5,590 nucleotides of DNA, from assembly GCA_958442925.1 (NCBI GenBank), contig CAUCIO010000151.1:1-5590 (forward strand), written 5' to 3'. The notes beneath the pieces are model-generated. The model did not search any database, was not told where the DNA came from, and saw only the letters and a list, made by a program, of their open reading frames with translations. The position numbers and the translations under genes are program-made. Positions 1 to 5,590 of the stretch are shown one piece after another (positions within the stretch are counted from its first letter, which is position 1; each line of letters opens with the position of its first letter). Source of the stretch: an uncultured Clostridium sp. GTDB taxonomy: Bacteria; Bacillota; Clostridia; Lachnospirales; Lachnospiraceae.

Positions 1-561
1 ATTGCAGAGACAGAGAAATACGCTCATGTAACCTTCTTCTTTAACGGCGGTGTGGAGGAGCCTAACGAGGGAGAGGACCGCATTCTTGTTCCATCCCCGA
101 AGGAAGTTCCAACCTACGACTTAAAGCCTGAGATGAGTGCCCCTGTTGTATGCGAGAAGCTGGTGGGAGCTATTAAGTCAGGCGATTACGACGTAGTGAT
201 TGTAAACTTTGCAAATCCTGACATGGTAGGCCACACAGGCGTGGAAGCTGCCGCCATCAAGGCGATTGAGGCAGTAGACCAGTGCATTGGAAAAGCAGTG
301 GATGCAGTGAAGGAGATGGGCGGCGTTATGTTCATCTGTGCGGATCATGGAAACGCCGAGGTTATGGTGGATCCGGAGACAGGAAAACCATGGACTGCCC
401 ATACCACCAATCCAGTTCCATTTATCCTCGTAGGAGCAGACGCTTCCTACGGACTGAGAGAGGGCGGATGTCTGGCAGATATCGCTCCAACTTTAATTGA
501 GCTGATGGGTATGGAGCAGCCGAAGGAGATGACAGGAAAATCCCTTCTGATCAAAAAATAG
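1..561 (+). CDS. gpmI: 2,3-bisphosphoglycerate-independent phosphoglycerate mutase, C-terminal part (5' end cut by window)
   Basis: Cytosolic glycolytic and gluconeogenic enzyme interconverting 3- and 2-phosphoglycerate without a bisphosphoglycerate cofactor, using two Mn2+ ions; member of the alkaline phosphatase superfamily. The frame is open from base 1, giving 186 residues before TAG 559-561. The family is usually about 510 residues, so roughly the first 320, including the catalytic serine, lie upstream. Visible hallmarks, numbered from the window edge, are AETEKYAHVTFFFNGG (2-17, with the conserved substrate lysine K6), NPDMVGHTG with metal ligands D74 and H78, CADHGNAE with D115 and H116, and TAHTTNPVPF with H134. 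These match the metal-binding Asp and His residues known from Bacillus iPGM. The C-terminus looks intact (ends SLLIKK). A further gene follows after 29 bases with no terminator between, so readthrough into degV is possible. Confidence 0.96.
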   Translation: MAETEKYAHVTFFFNGGVEEPNEGEDRILVPSPKEVPTYDLKPEMSAPVVCEKLVGAIKSGDYDVVIVNFANPDMVGHTGVEAAAIKAIEAVDQCIGKAVDAVKEMGGVMFICADHGNAEVMVDPETGKPWTAHTTNPVPFILVGADASYGLREGGCLADIAPTLIELMGMEQPKEMTGKSLLIKK

Positions 562-590
562 AAAGCAGGGATACTGCAGGAGGAGAAGGA

Positions 591-1454
591 ATGAAAACAG
601 CGATTGTCACGGACAGCAACAGCGGAATTACCCAGAGACAGGGAGAGGAACTGGGAATCTATGTGCTTCCAATGCCGTTTATGGTGGACGGCAGAACGTA
701 TCTGGAGGGAGTAGATCTGACTCATCAGGAGTTTTATGAGAAAATGAACGGAGGAGCTGATATCAGCACCTCCCAGCCTTCTCCCGCTTCAGTGATGGAG
801 CTGTGGGATGAGCTTCTTAAAACATATGATGAGATTGTCCACATCCCCATGTCCAGCGGCCTTTCCAGTGCCTGCCAGACTGCCATGATGCTGGCCCAGG
901 ACTACGAGGGACGGGTCCATGTGGTAGATAATCACCGGGTTTCAGTGACTCTGAGACAGTCTGCTTTAGACGCGCTGCAGATGGCAGAGGCAGGAGTAAG
1001 GGGCGCTGATATTAAGAAAAAGCTGGAGGAAACCCAGGGAGACTCTGTAATTTATATTACTGTGGATACTCTGAAGTACCTGAAAAAGGGAGGCCGAATT
1101 ACGGCTGCAGCCGCAGCTTTAGGAACACTTTTAAAGATTAAGCCGGTTTTAATTATCCTGGGCAAAAAGCTGGACGCCTTTGCCAAGGCCAGAACGACAA
1201 AACAGGCAAAAAATATTATGATCTCAGCGATTCAGAAGGATTTAAAGGAACGGCTGGGAGATGAAAACTGCACAAAAACGCATATTGAAATCGCCCACAC
1301 ACAGAATGACGAGGCGGCTCAGGCGTTCAGCGAGGAGCTGAGGGAGCTGTTTCCGGAGGCAGATATTTATCTGGATCCCCTTCCGCTCAGCATTGCCTGT
1401 CACATTGGTCCTGGCTCTCTGGCTCTGGCGGCGACCAGAAGGATGGAAAGATAG
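591..1454 (+). CDS. DegV family fatty-acid-binding protein (FakB-like)
   Basis: A 287-residue cytosolic protein of normal length for the DegV family, which binds one fatty acid between two domains. Some members (FakB) present it to the kinase FakA for phosphorylation. Seen here are the N-terminal KTAIVTDSNSGI strand (2-13), the TSQPSP loop (60-65), SSGLSS (88-93), the KYLKKGGRI segment (162-170) leading to LGTLLKIKPVL (177-187), and C-terminal HIGPGSLAL (271-279). The TSQPSP and SSGLS loops supply the Thr and Ser contacts to the fatty-acid carboxylate in known structures. The ATG start is supported by AGGAGG at 578-583, 7 bases upstream. The stop TAG 1452-1454 is directly followed by the next gene's ATG, implying translational coupling. 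No FakA (DAK-domain) gene is in the window, so a role in fatty-acid activation is inferred from the family only, and paralogues are common in Clostridia. Confidence 0.93.
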   Translation: MKTAIVTDSNSGITQRQGEELGIYVLPMPFMVDGRTYLEGVDLTHQEFYEKMNGGADISTSQPSPASVMELWDELLKTYDEIVHIPMSSGLSSACQTAMMLAQDYEGRVHVVDNHRVSVTLRQSALDALQMAEAGVRGADIKKKLEETQGDSVIYITVDTLKYLKKGGRITAAAAALGTLLKIKPVLIILGKKLDAFAKARTTKQAKNIMISAIQKDLKERLGDENCTKTHIEIAHTQNDEAAQAFSEELRELFPEADIYLDPLPLSIACHIGPGSLALAATRRMER

Positions 1455-2909
1455 ATGTGGAGCGGTGTTTTTAAGAAGAAAAACAGGAGGGAGGCCCGCC
1501 ATGCAGTGAGCATGCGGCTCCCTCTGCTTTTCTGTATTCTGGTGTTTACCATTGTCCCCCTTCTGGTTCAGTCAGCTATGCTGACTTCCACCCTGCGGCA
1601 AAGCCAGGTGGAGGATTCCATGATTCATGCCCAGAACAAATGCCTGATTCTGGTCAACAAGATGTTAAGCTCAGACTATGCAAACAGCGGGGTAAAGAAC
1701 CCGATTATGGATACAGAGCTGGCAGTGACAGCGGAGCTGTTCAACGGCCGGATTCAGGTGGCGGATCGGAATTTTAAGATTGTGAAGGATACCTACGGGC
1801 TGGCAGAAGGGAAATTTAATATCACAGAAGAGGTTTTGAAGGCCTATTCCGGAGAAACTCAGAGCAGCTATAACAGGAAAAAGGACTATTTTGCCCTGGC
1901 TTTCCCTATCCAGGAGAAGGAGGAGAGCGGGCTGGCAGACGGAGTTCTCCTGTTTACTGCATCTACAGAGGGGATAGAGCTTCTGGACAGTCAGATATCA
2001 GAGAAACTGTTTTTCTTTCAGATTGTGATTCTGTGGCTGGCAGCAGGTCTGGCTTTTCTGGCAGCAGGAGTGCTGATTCGGCCGTTTACAAGGCTCAGAC
2101 GTGTTCTGGGAATTGTGGCAGACGGAGATCTGGAACAGGATATTCTGGTGGGAGATTATAAGGAAACCAGGGAAATTTCTGAGGCAGTAAGCCGCACTCT
2201 GGGAAAACTGAAGGCAGTGGATCAGTCCAGGCAGGAGTTTGTATCTAACGTATCCCACGAGCTGAAGACGCCGATTACCTCGATCCGGGTTCTGGCAGAT
2301 TCTCTGATGGGGATGGAAGACGCTCCGGCAGAGCTTTACCGTGAATTTTTATCAGATATTTCTGATGAGATTGACAGGGAGAGCAAGATTATCGATGATC
2401 TGCTGACTCTGGTCCGGGCGGATAAATCCAATGCAGAGCTGAACGTGGCCACCGCTAATTTAAACGAGCTGATGGAGCAGATTTTAAAACGGCTCAGGCC
2501 CATTGCAAAAAAGCGGAATATAGAGCTGGTATTTGAAAGCATTCGACAGGTGTCGGCAGATGTGGACGAGGTAAAACTTTCTCTGGCCCTTACCAACTTA
2601 GTGGAAAATGCCATTAAGTATAATTATGAAGACGGCTGGGTTCATGTGACTCTGGATGCAGACCACAAGTTTTTCTATGTGAAGATTGCAGACAATGGAA
2701 TCGGAATCTCCCAGGAAGCGCAGGAGTATGTGTTCGAGCGTTTTTACCGGGTGGATAAGGCCAGATCCAGAGAGACGGGAGGAACCGGCCTGGGACTTGC
2801 CATTACTAAGAGCATTGTGCTCATGCATCAGGGAGCGATCAAGCTGCAGAGTAAAGAGGGAGAGGGAACGACTTTCACCGTCCGGATTCCCTTAAATTAT
2901 ATTCCCTAG
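1455..2909 (+). CDS. Membrane sensor histidine kinase (HAMP-HisKA-HATPase), no adjacent response regulator in window
   Basis: A 484-residue two-component sensor that autophosphorylates on histidine and should pass phosphate to a response regulator not encoded here. Layout: basic cytoplasmic tail (1-20), TM1 about 22-44, extracytoplasmic sensor region about 45-185 that could be Cache-like, TM2 about 186-208, HAMP-like linker about 208-258, then HisKA with FVSNVSHELKTPITSIR (phospho-acceptor H268). The ATPase domain shows the N box (NLVENAIKYN, N385), G1 box (DNGIGI from D413), F box (FERFYR, 428-433) and G2 box (GGTGLGLAI, 442-450). All catalytic boxes are intact and there is no PAS domain, unlike typical WalK. 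The chosen ATG abuts the degV stop and has only a weak GGA-type site (GGATGGAAAG, 1441-1450) upstream. GTG 1506 or ATG 1512 are alternatives placed after a stronger AGGAGG at 1485-1490. A GerMN lipoprotein follows after 17 bases. The cognate ligand is unknown. Confidence 0.93.
   Translation: MWSGVFKKKNRREARHAVSMRLPLLFCILVFTIVPLLVQSAMLTSTLRQSQVEDSMIHAQNKCLILVNKMLSSDYANSGVKNPIMDTELAVTAELFNGRIQVADRNFKIVKDTYGLAEGKFNITEEVLKAYSGETQSSYNRKKDYFALAFPIQEKEESGLADGVLLFTASTEGIELLDSQISEKLFFFQIVILWLAAGLAFLAAGVLIRPFTRLRRVLGIVADGDLEQDILVGDYKETREISEAVSRTLGKLKAVDQSRQEFVSNVSHELKTPITSIRVLADSLMGMEDAPAELYREFLSDISDEIDRESKIIDDLLTLVRADKSNAELNVATANLNELMEQILKRLRPIAKKRNIELVFESIRQVSADVDEVKLSLALTNLVENAIKYNYEDGWVHVTLDADHKFFYVKIADNGIGISQEAQEYVFERFYRVDKARSRETGGTGLGLAITKSIVLMHQGAIKLQSKEGEGTTFTVRIPLNYIP
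1485..1511 (+). promoter_or_regulatory. Internal Shine-Dalgarno with two-codon ATG-CAG-TGA mini-ORF near the kinase start
   Basis: AGGAGGGAGG (1485-1494) lies inside the first codons of the kinase as called. The nearest ATG downstream (1501) is out of the kinase frame and reads ATG CAG TGA. The in-frame candidates GTG 1506 and ATG 1512 overlap or immediately follow that stop. The strong SD could therefore serve a kinase start at 1506 or 1512, which would give a protein 17 or 19 residues shorter and remove most of the basic tail. Alternatively, AGG AGG may simply be arginine codons of the K/R-rich tail (R11-R12). I cannot decide this from one sequence. Confidence 0.3.
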
Positions 2910-2926
2910 GGGACAGGAGGGCAGGA

Positions 2927-3895
2927 ATGAAAACAGCTGGAACAGGCTTCAGGAGACGAAAAAAGATAAAGTGGTTTTTGACAGCTGCGCTTCTTCTGGC
3001 AGCTCTCTGCACAGGATGCGGAAAAAAGCAGGAGGAAGGGGACGAGACGGCCCGTCAGGGAGCATATCAGATTTATTATCTGGATGCTTCAGGGCTTAAA
3101 TTGAGTTCCTGCAGTTATGAAACAGAGACTGAGGACACGGAACAGCTCCTGGGGGAGCTGGCCGGCCAGCTTCTCACATCTCCGGCAGATACGGAGTACC
3201 AGCCGGTGCTGACGGAGAAGACCATGCTTCTGGGAATGAAAAAGAATGATAATGTGCTCTATCTGGATTTCAGCAAGGAGTACAACTCCATGGAGCCAAT
3301 TCGGGAAATTTTGTGCCGGGCGGCGTTTGTAAAGACGCTGACTCAGGCAGAGGGGGTTGAGTTCGTAAACATCAGCTGTGAAGGACAGCCTAAATTAGAC
3401 AGCGCAGGAAATCCGGTGGGGGCTCTGGGAAAGAGCGATTTTGTGGAAGGCGTTACAGATATCAATTCCTATGAACAGGCAGAACTGACGCTCTATTTTT
3501 CAAATCAGGAGGGAACAGCCCTGATTCCGGAAACCAGAACGGTGGTCCACAGCGCCAACACTTCTCTGGAACGCCTGGTGGTGGAACAGCTGGTGGCAGG
3601 TCCGTCTGATGACGGAGCCAATCCTGTGATTCCAAAAGAAACCAGGATTTTGAACATATCTGTGGCAGAGAATATCTGCTATGTAAATTTTGACAGCAAT
3701 TTTCTGGCAGGAGTGCCTAATACCTCAGAAAAGCTGGCAGTTTATGCGATTGTGGATTCGCTGACAGAGCTTCAAACGGTAAATAAGGTACAGATCACAG
3801 TAAACGGATCCCAGGACATTATGTACCGGGACGCCATCCCTCTGAACAAGCCCTTTGACAGGGACGAGCAGTATATTTTAAATCAGGAGGGGTAA
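2927..3895 (+). CDS. Lipoprotein with two tandem GerMN domains
   Basis: A 322-residue predicted surface lipoprotein. It begins with a basic n-region (RRRKKIK, 9-15) and a hydrophobic stretch (about 16-28), ending in LCTGC, with Cys31 as the likely lipidated residue. Cys at lipobox -3 is unusual, as Leu is typical. An acidic linker follows, then two GerMN-type domains at about 46-155 and 186-297. Both carry the same core: an [LC]Y[LV][ND]F strand (LYLDFSKEYN 111-120; CYVNFDSNFL 251-260), a helix, then a V-x-[IV]-x-V/I strand with a Gly near its end. Tandem GerMN also occurs in Bacillus GerM, a sporulation and germination protein, but single-domain relatives include LpqB, which works with the MtrB sensor kinase. 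Position directly after a histidine kinase makes a sensor-accessory role more likely than a spore-specific one (inference). The start is firm: AGGAGG 2915-2920, 6 bases before ATG. The stop TAA is followed 15 bases later by comEC. Confidence 0.88.
   Translation: MKTAGTGFRRRKKIKWFLTAALLLAALCTGCGKKQEEGDETARQGAYQIYYLDASGLKLSSCSYETETEDTEQLLGELAGQLLTSPADTEYQPVLTEKTMLLGMKKNDNVLYLDFSKEYNSMEPIREILCRAAFVKTLTQAEGVEFVNISCEGQPKLDSAGNPVGALGKSDFVEGVTDINSYEQAELTLYFSNQEGTALIPETRTVVHSANTSLERLVVEQLVAGPSDDGANPVIPKETRILNISVAENICYVNFDSNFLAGVPNTSEKLAVYAIVDSLTELQTVNKVQITVNGSQDIMYRDAIPLNKPFDRDEQYILNQEG
3156..3171. repeat. 16-bp perfect palindrome inside the GerMN lipoprotein gene
   Basis: AGCTGGCCGGCCAGCT reads identically on both strands, with an uninterrupted 8-bp half-site. 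It lies within coding sequence (around ELAGQLL, residues 77-83) and has no loop, so it cannot form a normal RNA hairpin of any strength. At this length a single chance occurrence in a window of this size is not very surprising. No function is assigned. Confidence 0.5.
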
Positions 3896-3900
3896 GACGG

Positions 3901-3905
3901 GGAGG
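3901..3905 (+). promoter_or_regulatory. Shine-Dalgarno deciding the comEC start
   Basis: GGAGG (preceded by further G residues) lies 5 bases before ATT 3911 and 8 bases before ATA 3914. It is the only good site between the lipoprotein stop (3893-3895) and the first conserved comEC codons (K-R-P, 3917-3925). No ATG, GTG or TTG in the comEC frame is at a usable distance. Its position supports initiation at one of these non-canonical codons. Confidence 0.6.
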
Positions 3906-3919
3906 AAACTATTATAAAA
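3901..3919 (+). repeat. 19-bp exact direct repeat, copy 1 (comEC SD and start)
   Basis: GGAGGAAACTATTATAAAA is identical to bases 4210-4228. This copy spans the comEC SD, spacer, the putative ATT start and the ATA and AAA codons. Flanking bases differ on both sides (G versus A before, C versus G after), so identity is confined to the 19 bases. By a rough random-sequence estimate, such a match in about 5.6 kb would be expected far less than once per thousand windows. Confidence 0.9.
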
Positions 3920-5590
3920 CGACCGCTACTTTGGACAGCAGCAGCCATTGTACTTGGAGAGGCATGGGCGTATCTGGCCTGGAGGAATGCGGCAGACGAA
4001 ATTATGATAAAAGGAGGCGCGGCCATATTGGCGGCGGCGCTGGTATTTTATGCCCTTTTTGCGGACAGAGGCAGGACAGCCGGGTCTGAAAAAGGGCTTT
4101 TTTCAACGGGGACCGGCTTTTTAAAGTCTGGAACAGGAAGCTTTGCAGCTGTCTGGATTCTGGTGGCAGCGGCCCTTCTGGGGGCGGCCAGGATGGGAGC
4201 CGGACTCCAGGAGGAAACTATTATAAAAGAAGAGGGAAATCCAGATTTTTCCGATCTGACAGCCAGAGCGGAGGGCATTGTGGAGACGATTCAGGAGAAG
4301 AATGGAAGGGTATCTGTCCAGTTGAAGCATGTAAAAACAGTGGTGAGAAAAACAGATGAGGCGGGGCAGCAGGGGAAAAGGGAGTACGCTCTGAAACGTC
4401 TCCTGGTCTACCTTCCGCCGGAGGACATGGAAATCGGGGAGATCCTGCCGGGAATGAAGCTTCTCTGCACAGGGGAATTAGAAAGCTTTGAACCGGCCAG
4501 AAATGAGGGAGAGTTTGATTACCGCCTTTACTACCGTTCCAGGGATATCTGCTGCAGGATGAGCGCAAAGAAGGCAGAAATAACAGAACATTCCGTCTGG
4601 CTTCTGCAGGCTGTGACATACAGGATTCGTGAACAGGCGAAGAAGCTTTTAGAACAATACTGCACAGAGGCAGACGCAGGGCTTCTGGCGGCAGTCCTCC
4701 TGGGAGACAAAACCAGGATGAATGAGGAAATCAATGAGTTGTATCAGAAAAACGGCATTGCCCACCTTCTGGCAGTCAGCGGGCTCCACATCTCTTTAAT
4801 AGGAATGGGGGTATATCGTCTGCTCAGGCGGCTGGGACTGGGGTTTGGAGCGGCCGGCTTCTGGGCAGGCGGGCTGCTTTTTGCCTATGGAACCATGACT
4901 GGCTTCGGACCGTCAGTTTTTCGGGCCTGCCTGATGCTCGTCTGCTCCTTTTGGGCCGCTTATCTGGGCAGAACTTATGATCTTCTGTCTGCCATGGCCC
5001 TGGCAGCAGTCTGTCTGTCCCTTGAAAACCCATTTGTCATCTTTACAGGGGCATTTCAGCTGTCCTTTGGAGCTGTGTTTGCCATTGGCTGGGCCGGAAC
5101 AGAGCTGGCCGACAGGCTGAGATGCCAAAAATCCTGGGAGAAGGCTCTGGCGGTAAGCCTGGCGATTCAGCTAGTCACTGGCCCCATTGTACTGTATCAT
5201 TTCTTTGAATATCCTCTATACGGGATTTTTTTAAATTTTCTTGTGATTCCCCTTATGACTTATGTGGCAGGAGCAGGAATGGCAGGTCTTCTCATGGGGA
5301 TGGCAGGCGTTTTTGCCGTCTCTTTTATTCCAGGACCGGCGGCGCTTTTTTTGAAAAAGATGCTGGACATTGGAGCTGTGGGAAGCATGGGAACATGCCA
5401 CTACATTTTCATGGTATATGAGATGCTCTGCCGAGCTGCAGAGAGACTGCCGGGAAGCTCTCTGATCCTGGGGCGGCCAGAGCTTTGGAAGCTGGCGGCC
5501 TATTATATTGTGCTGGCCGCGTTTCTTGCCTGTTCAGGGAAAAGGGAAAGAGACAGGGTGAAAGAAAACATAAAAATCTGGGGATTCCTG
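3911..5590 (+). CDS. comEC: ComEC/Rec2 DNA-uptake channel, N-terminal and membrane part (3' end cut by window; non-ATG start)
   Basis: Polytopic membrane protein that carries single-stranded DNA across the cytoplasmic membrane in natural transformation. From ATT 3911, 560 codons are open to the window edge. Order: N-terminal hydrophobic segments at about 4-21, 35-51 and 78-95; a DUF4131/OB-fold region about 100-215 ending in the conserved GEFDYRLYYRSRDI (about 200-213); then the Competence domain, with GLLAAVLLGDK (257-267), HLLAVSGLHISLIG (285-298, the family signature) and many further helices to about 540. The C-terminal metallo-beta-lactamase-like domain expected in full-length ComEC (typically 700-850 residues) is beyond the edge. 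The start is anomalous: the frame has no ATG, GTG or TTG between the upstream stop and ATG 4004. Starting at 4004 would delete the first helix and has no well-spaced SD (the nearest GGAGG is 18 bases away), while GGAGG 3901-3905 sits ideally before ATT 3911 and ATA 3914. TTG 4028, 10 bases after AAAGGAGG 4010-4017, is a third, truncating option. Family identity is firm; start is uncertain. Confidence 0.93.
   Translation, partial: MIKRPLLWTAAAIVLGEAWAYLAWRNAADEIMIKGGAAILAAALVFYALFADRGRTAGSEKGLFSTGTGFLKSGTGSFAAVWILVAAALLGAARMGAGLQEETIIKEEGNPDFSDLTARAEGIVETIQEKNGRVSVQLKHVKTVVRKTDEAGQQGKREYALKRLLVYLPPEDMEIGEILPGMKLLCTGELESFEPARNEGEFDYRLYYRSRDICCRMSAKKAEITEHSVWLLQAVTYRIREQAKKLLEQYCTEADAGLLAAVLLGDKTRMNEEINELYQKNGIAHLLAVSGLHISLIGMGVYRLLRRLGLGFGAAGFWAGGLLFAYGTMTGFGPSVFRACLMLVCSFWAAYLGRTYDLLSAMALAAVCLSLENPFVIFTGAFQLSFGAVFAIGWAGTELADRLRCQKSWEKALAVSLAIQLVTGPIVLYHFFEYPLYGIFLNFLVIPLMTYVAGAGMAGLLMGMAGVFAVSFIPGPAALFLKKMLDIGAVGSMGTCHYIFMVYEMLCRAAERLPGSSLILGRPELWKLAAYYIVLAAFLACSGKRERDRVKENIKIWGFL
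4010..4030 (+). promoter_or_regulatory. Possible alternative internal start of comEC (AAAGGAGG then TTG)
   Basis: A strong SD-like AAAGGAGG (4010-4017) is followed 10 bases later by in-frame TTG 4028. Initiation here would give a ComEC lacking the first helix and part of the second. The SD-like bases also encode K-G-G in the long frame, so coincidence is possible. It matters because automated annotation may choose this or ATG 4004 when it rejects ATT or ATA as a start. Confidence 0.25.
4210..4228 (+). repeat. 19-bp exact direct repeat, copy 2 (inside comEC)
   Basis: Identical to bases 3901-3919 and placed exactly 309 bases downstream, a multiple of three, so both copies are read in the same frame and encode or could encode E-E-T-I-I-K. 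This copy lies at residues 101-106, just after the third N-terminal hydrophobic segment and before the OB-fold region. It carries the same GGAGG-N5-ATT arrangement, so it could in principle support internal initiation of a soluble-start product. Confidence 0.9.

Noticed and set aside
562..590. Terminator or promoter between gpmI and degV
   Set aside because: The 29-base gap holds only the degV ribosome binding site. No stem followed by a T run is present and no promoter hexamers are seen.
2036..2072. Frequent CTGGCAG words (several in the kinase, others across the window) as a DNA-uptake or regulatory motif
   Set aside because: They appear mostly in coding phase as Leu-Ala codons (CTG GCA) and fit codon preference. 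No spacing or strand pattern was seen beyond gene direction.
2886..2908. AT-rich stretch CTTAAATTATATTCCC at the kinase 3' end as a promoter for the lipoprotein gene
   Set aside because: A -10-like TATATT is present but no convincing -35 element lies at the right spacing. The bases also encode the conserved-looking kinase C-terminus.
3910..3918. TATTAT/TATAAA in the 19-bp repeat as a -10 promoter element for comEC
   Set aside because: The bases at the expected -35 position (about 3887-3895) are G-rich and do not resemble TTGACA.
4004..4006. ATG 4004 as the true comEC start
   Set aside because: It would remove the conserved K-R-P plus first membrane helix, and the nearest upstream GGAGG (3981-3985) is 18 bases away. 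Kept only as an alternative.
4048..4619. Overlapping open frames on the minus strand opposite comEC (and similar ones opposite gpmI, degV and the kinase)
   Set aside because: They mirror a well-supported plus-strand gene, lack recognisable domains and good ribosome binding sites, and have low-complexity Ser/Pro/Arg-rich content typical of antisense shadows.

Overview
The window is a dense, single-strand (+) run of chromosomal genes. It suggests a mid-GC Firmicute of the class Clostridia, most likely a Lachnospiraceae-type genome. The basis is protein resemblance (phosphoglycerate mutase, DegV, a two-GerMN lipoprotein, ComEC), AGGAGG-type ribosome binding sites and very short gene gaps. The genus cannot be fixed from the sequence. 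I see no RNA gene, CRISPR array, transposase or phage gene, and no intergenic stretch longer than about 30 bases.

Layout: bases 1-561 are the 3' end of gpmI (cofactor-independent phosphoglycerate mutase). After 29 bases comes a complete degV-family fatty-acid-binding protein (591-1454). Its stop codon directly abuts the ATG of a membrane sensor histidine kinase (1455-2909). After 17 bases comes a lipoprotein with two GerMN domains (2927-3895). After 15 bases comes a large membrane protein, ComEC (from about 3911 to beyond the right edge), the DNA-uptake channel. No terminator is visible between the genes, so degV-kinase-lipoprotein-comEC, and perhaps gpmI, look co-transcribed.

Functionally, gpmI is glycolytic housekeeping and DegV is a lipid-binding protein linked to fatty-acid use. 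The kinase and the exported GerMN lipoprotein look like a signalling pair, reminiscent of the actinobacterial MtrB-LpqB arrangement, but no response regulator lies in the window. ComEC is the only competence gene seen.

The most unusual spot is the comEC 5' end. The reading frame has no ATG, GTG or TTG between the previous stop (3893-3895) and base 4004, yet the expected N-terminus (I-I-K-R-P-L-L-W followed by a membrane helix) begins right after a good Shine-Dalgarno at ATT 3911 or ATA 3914. That SD-start block is part of a 19-base exact direct repeat (3901-3919 and 4210-4228), spaced 309 bases (103 codons) apart in the same frame. This may be a non-canonical start, a start-region rearrangement with an in-frame deletion hot spot, or an assembly artefact.
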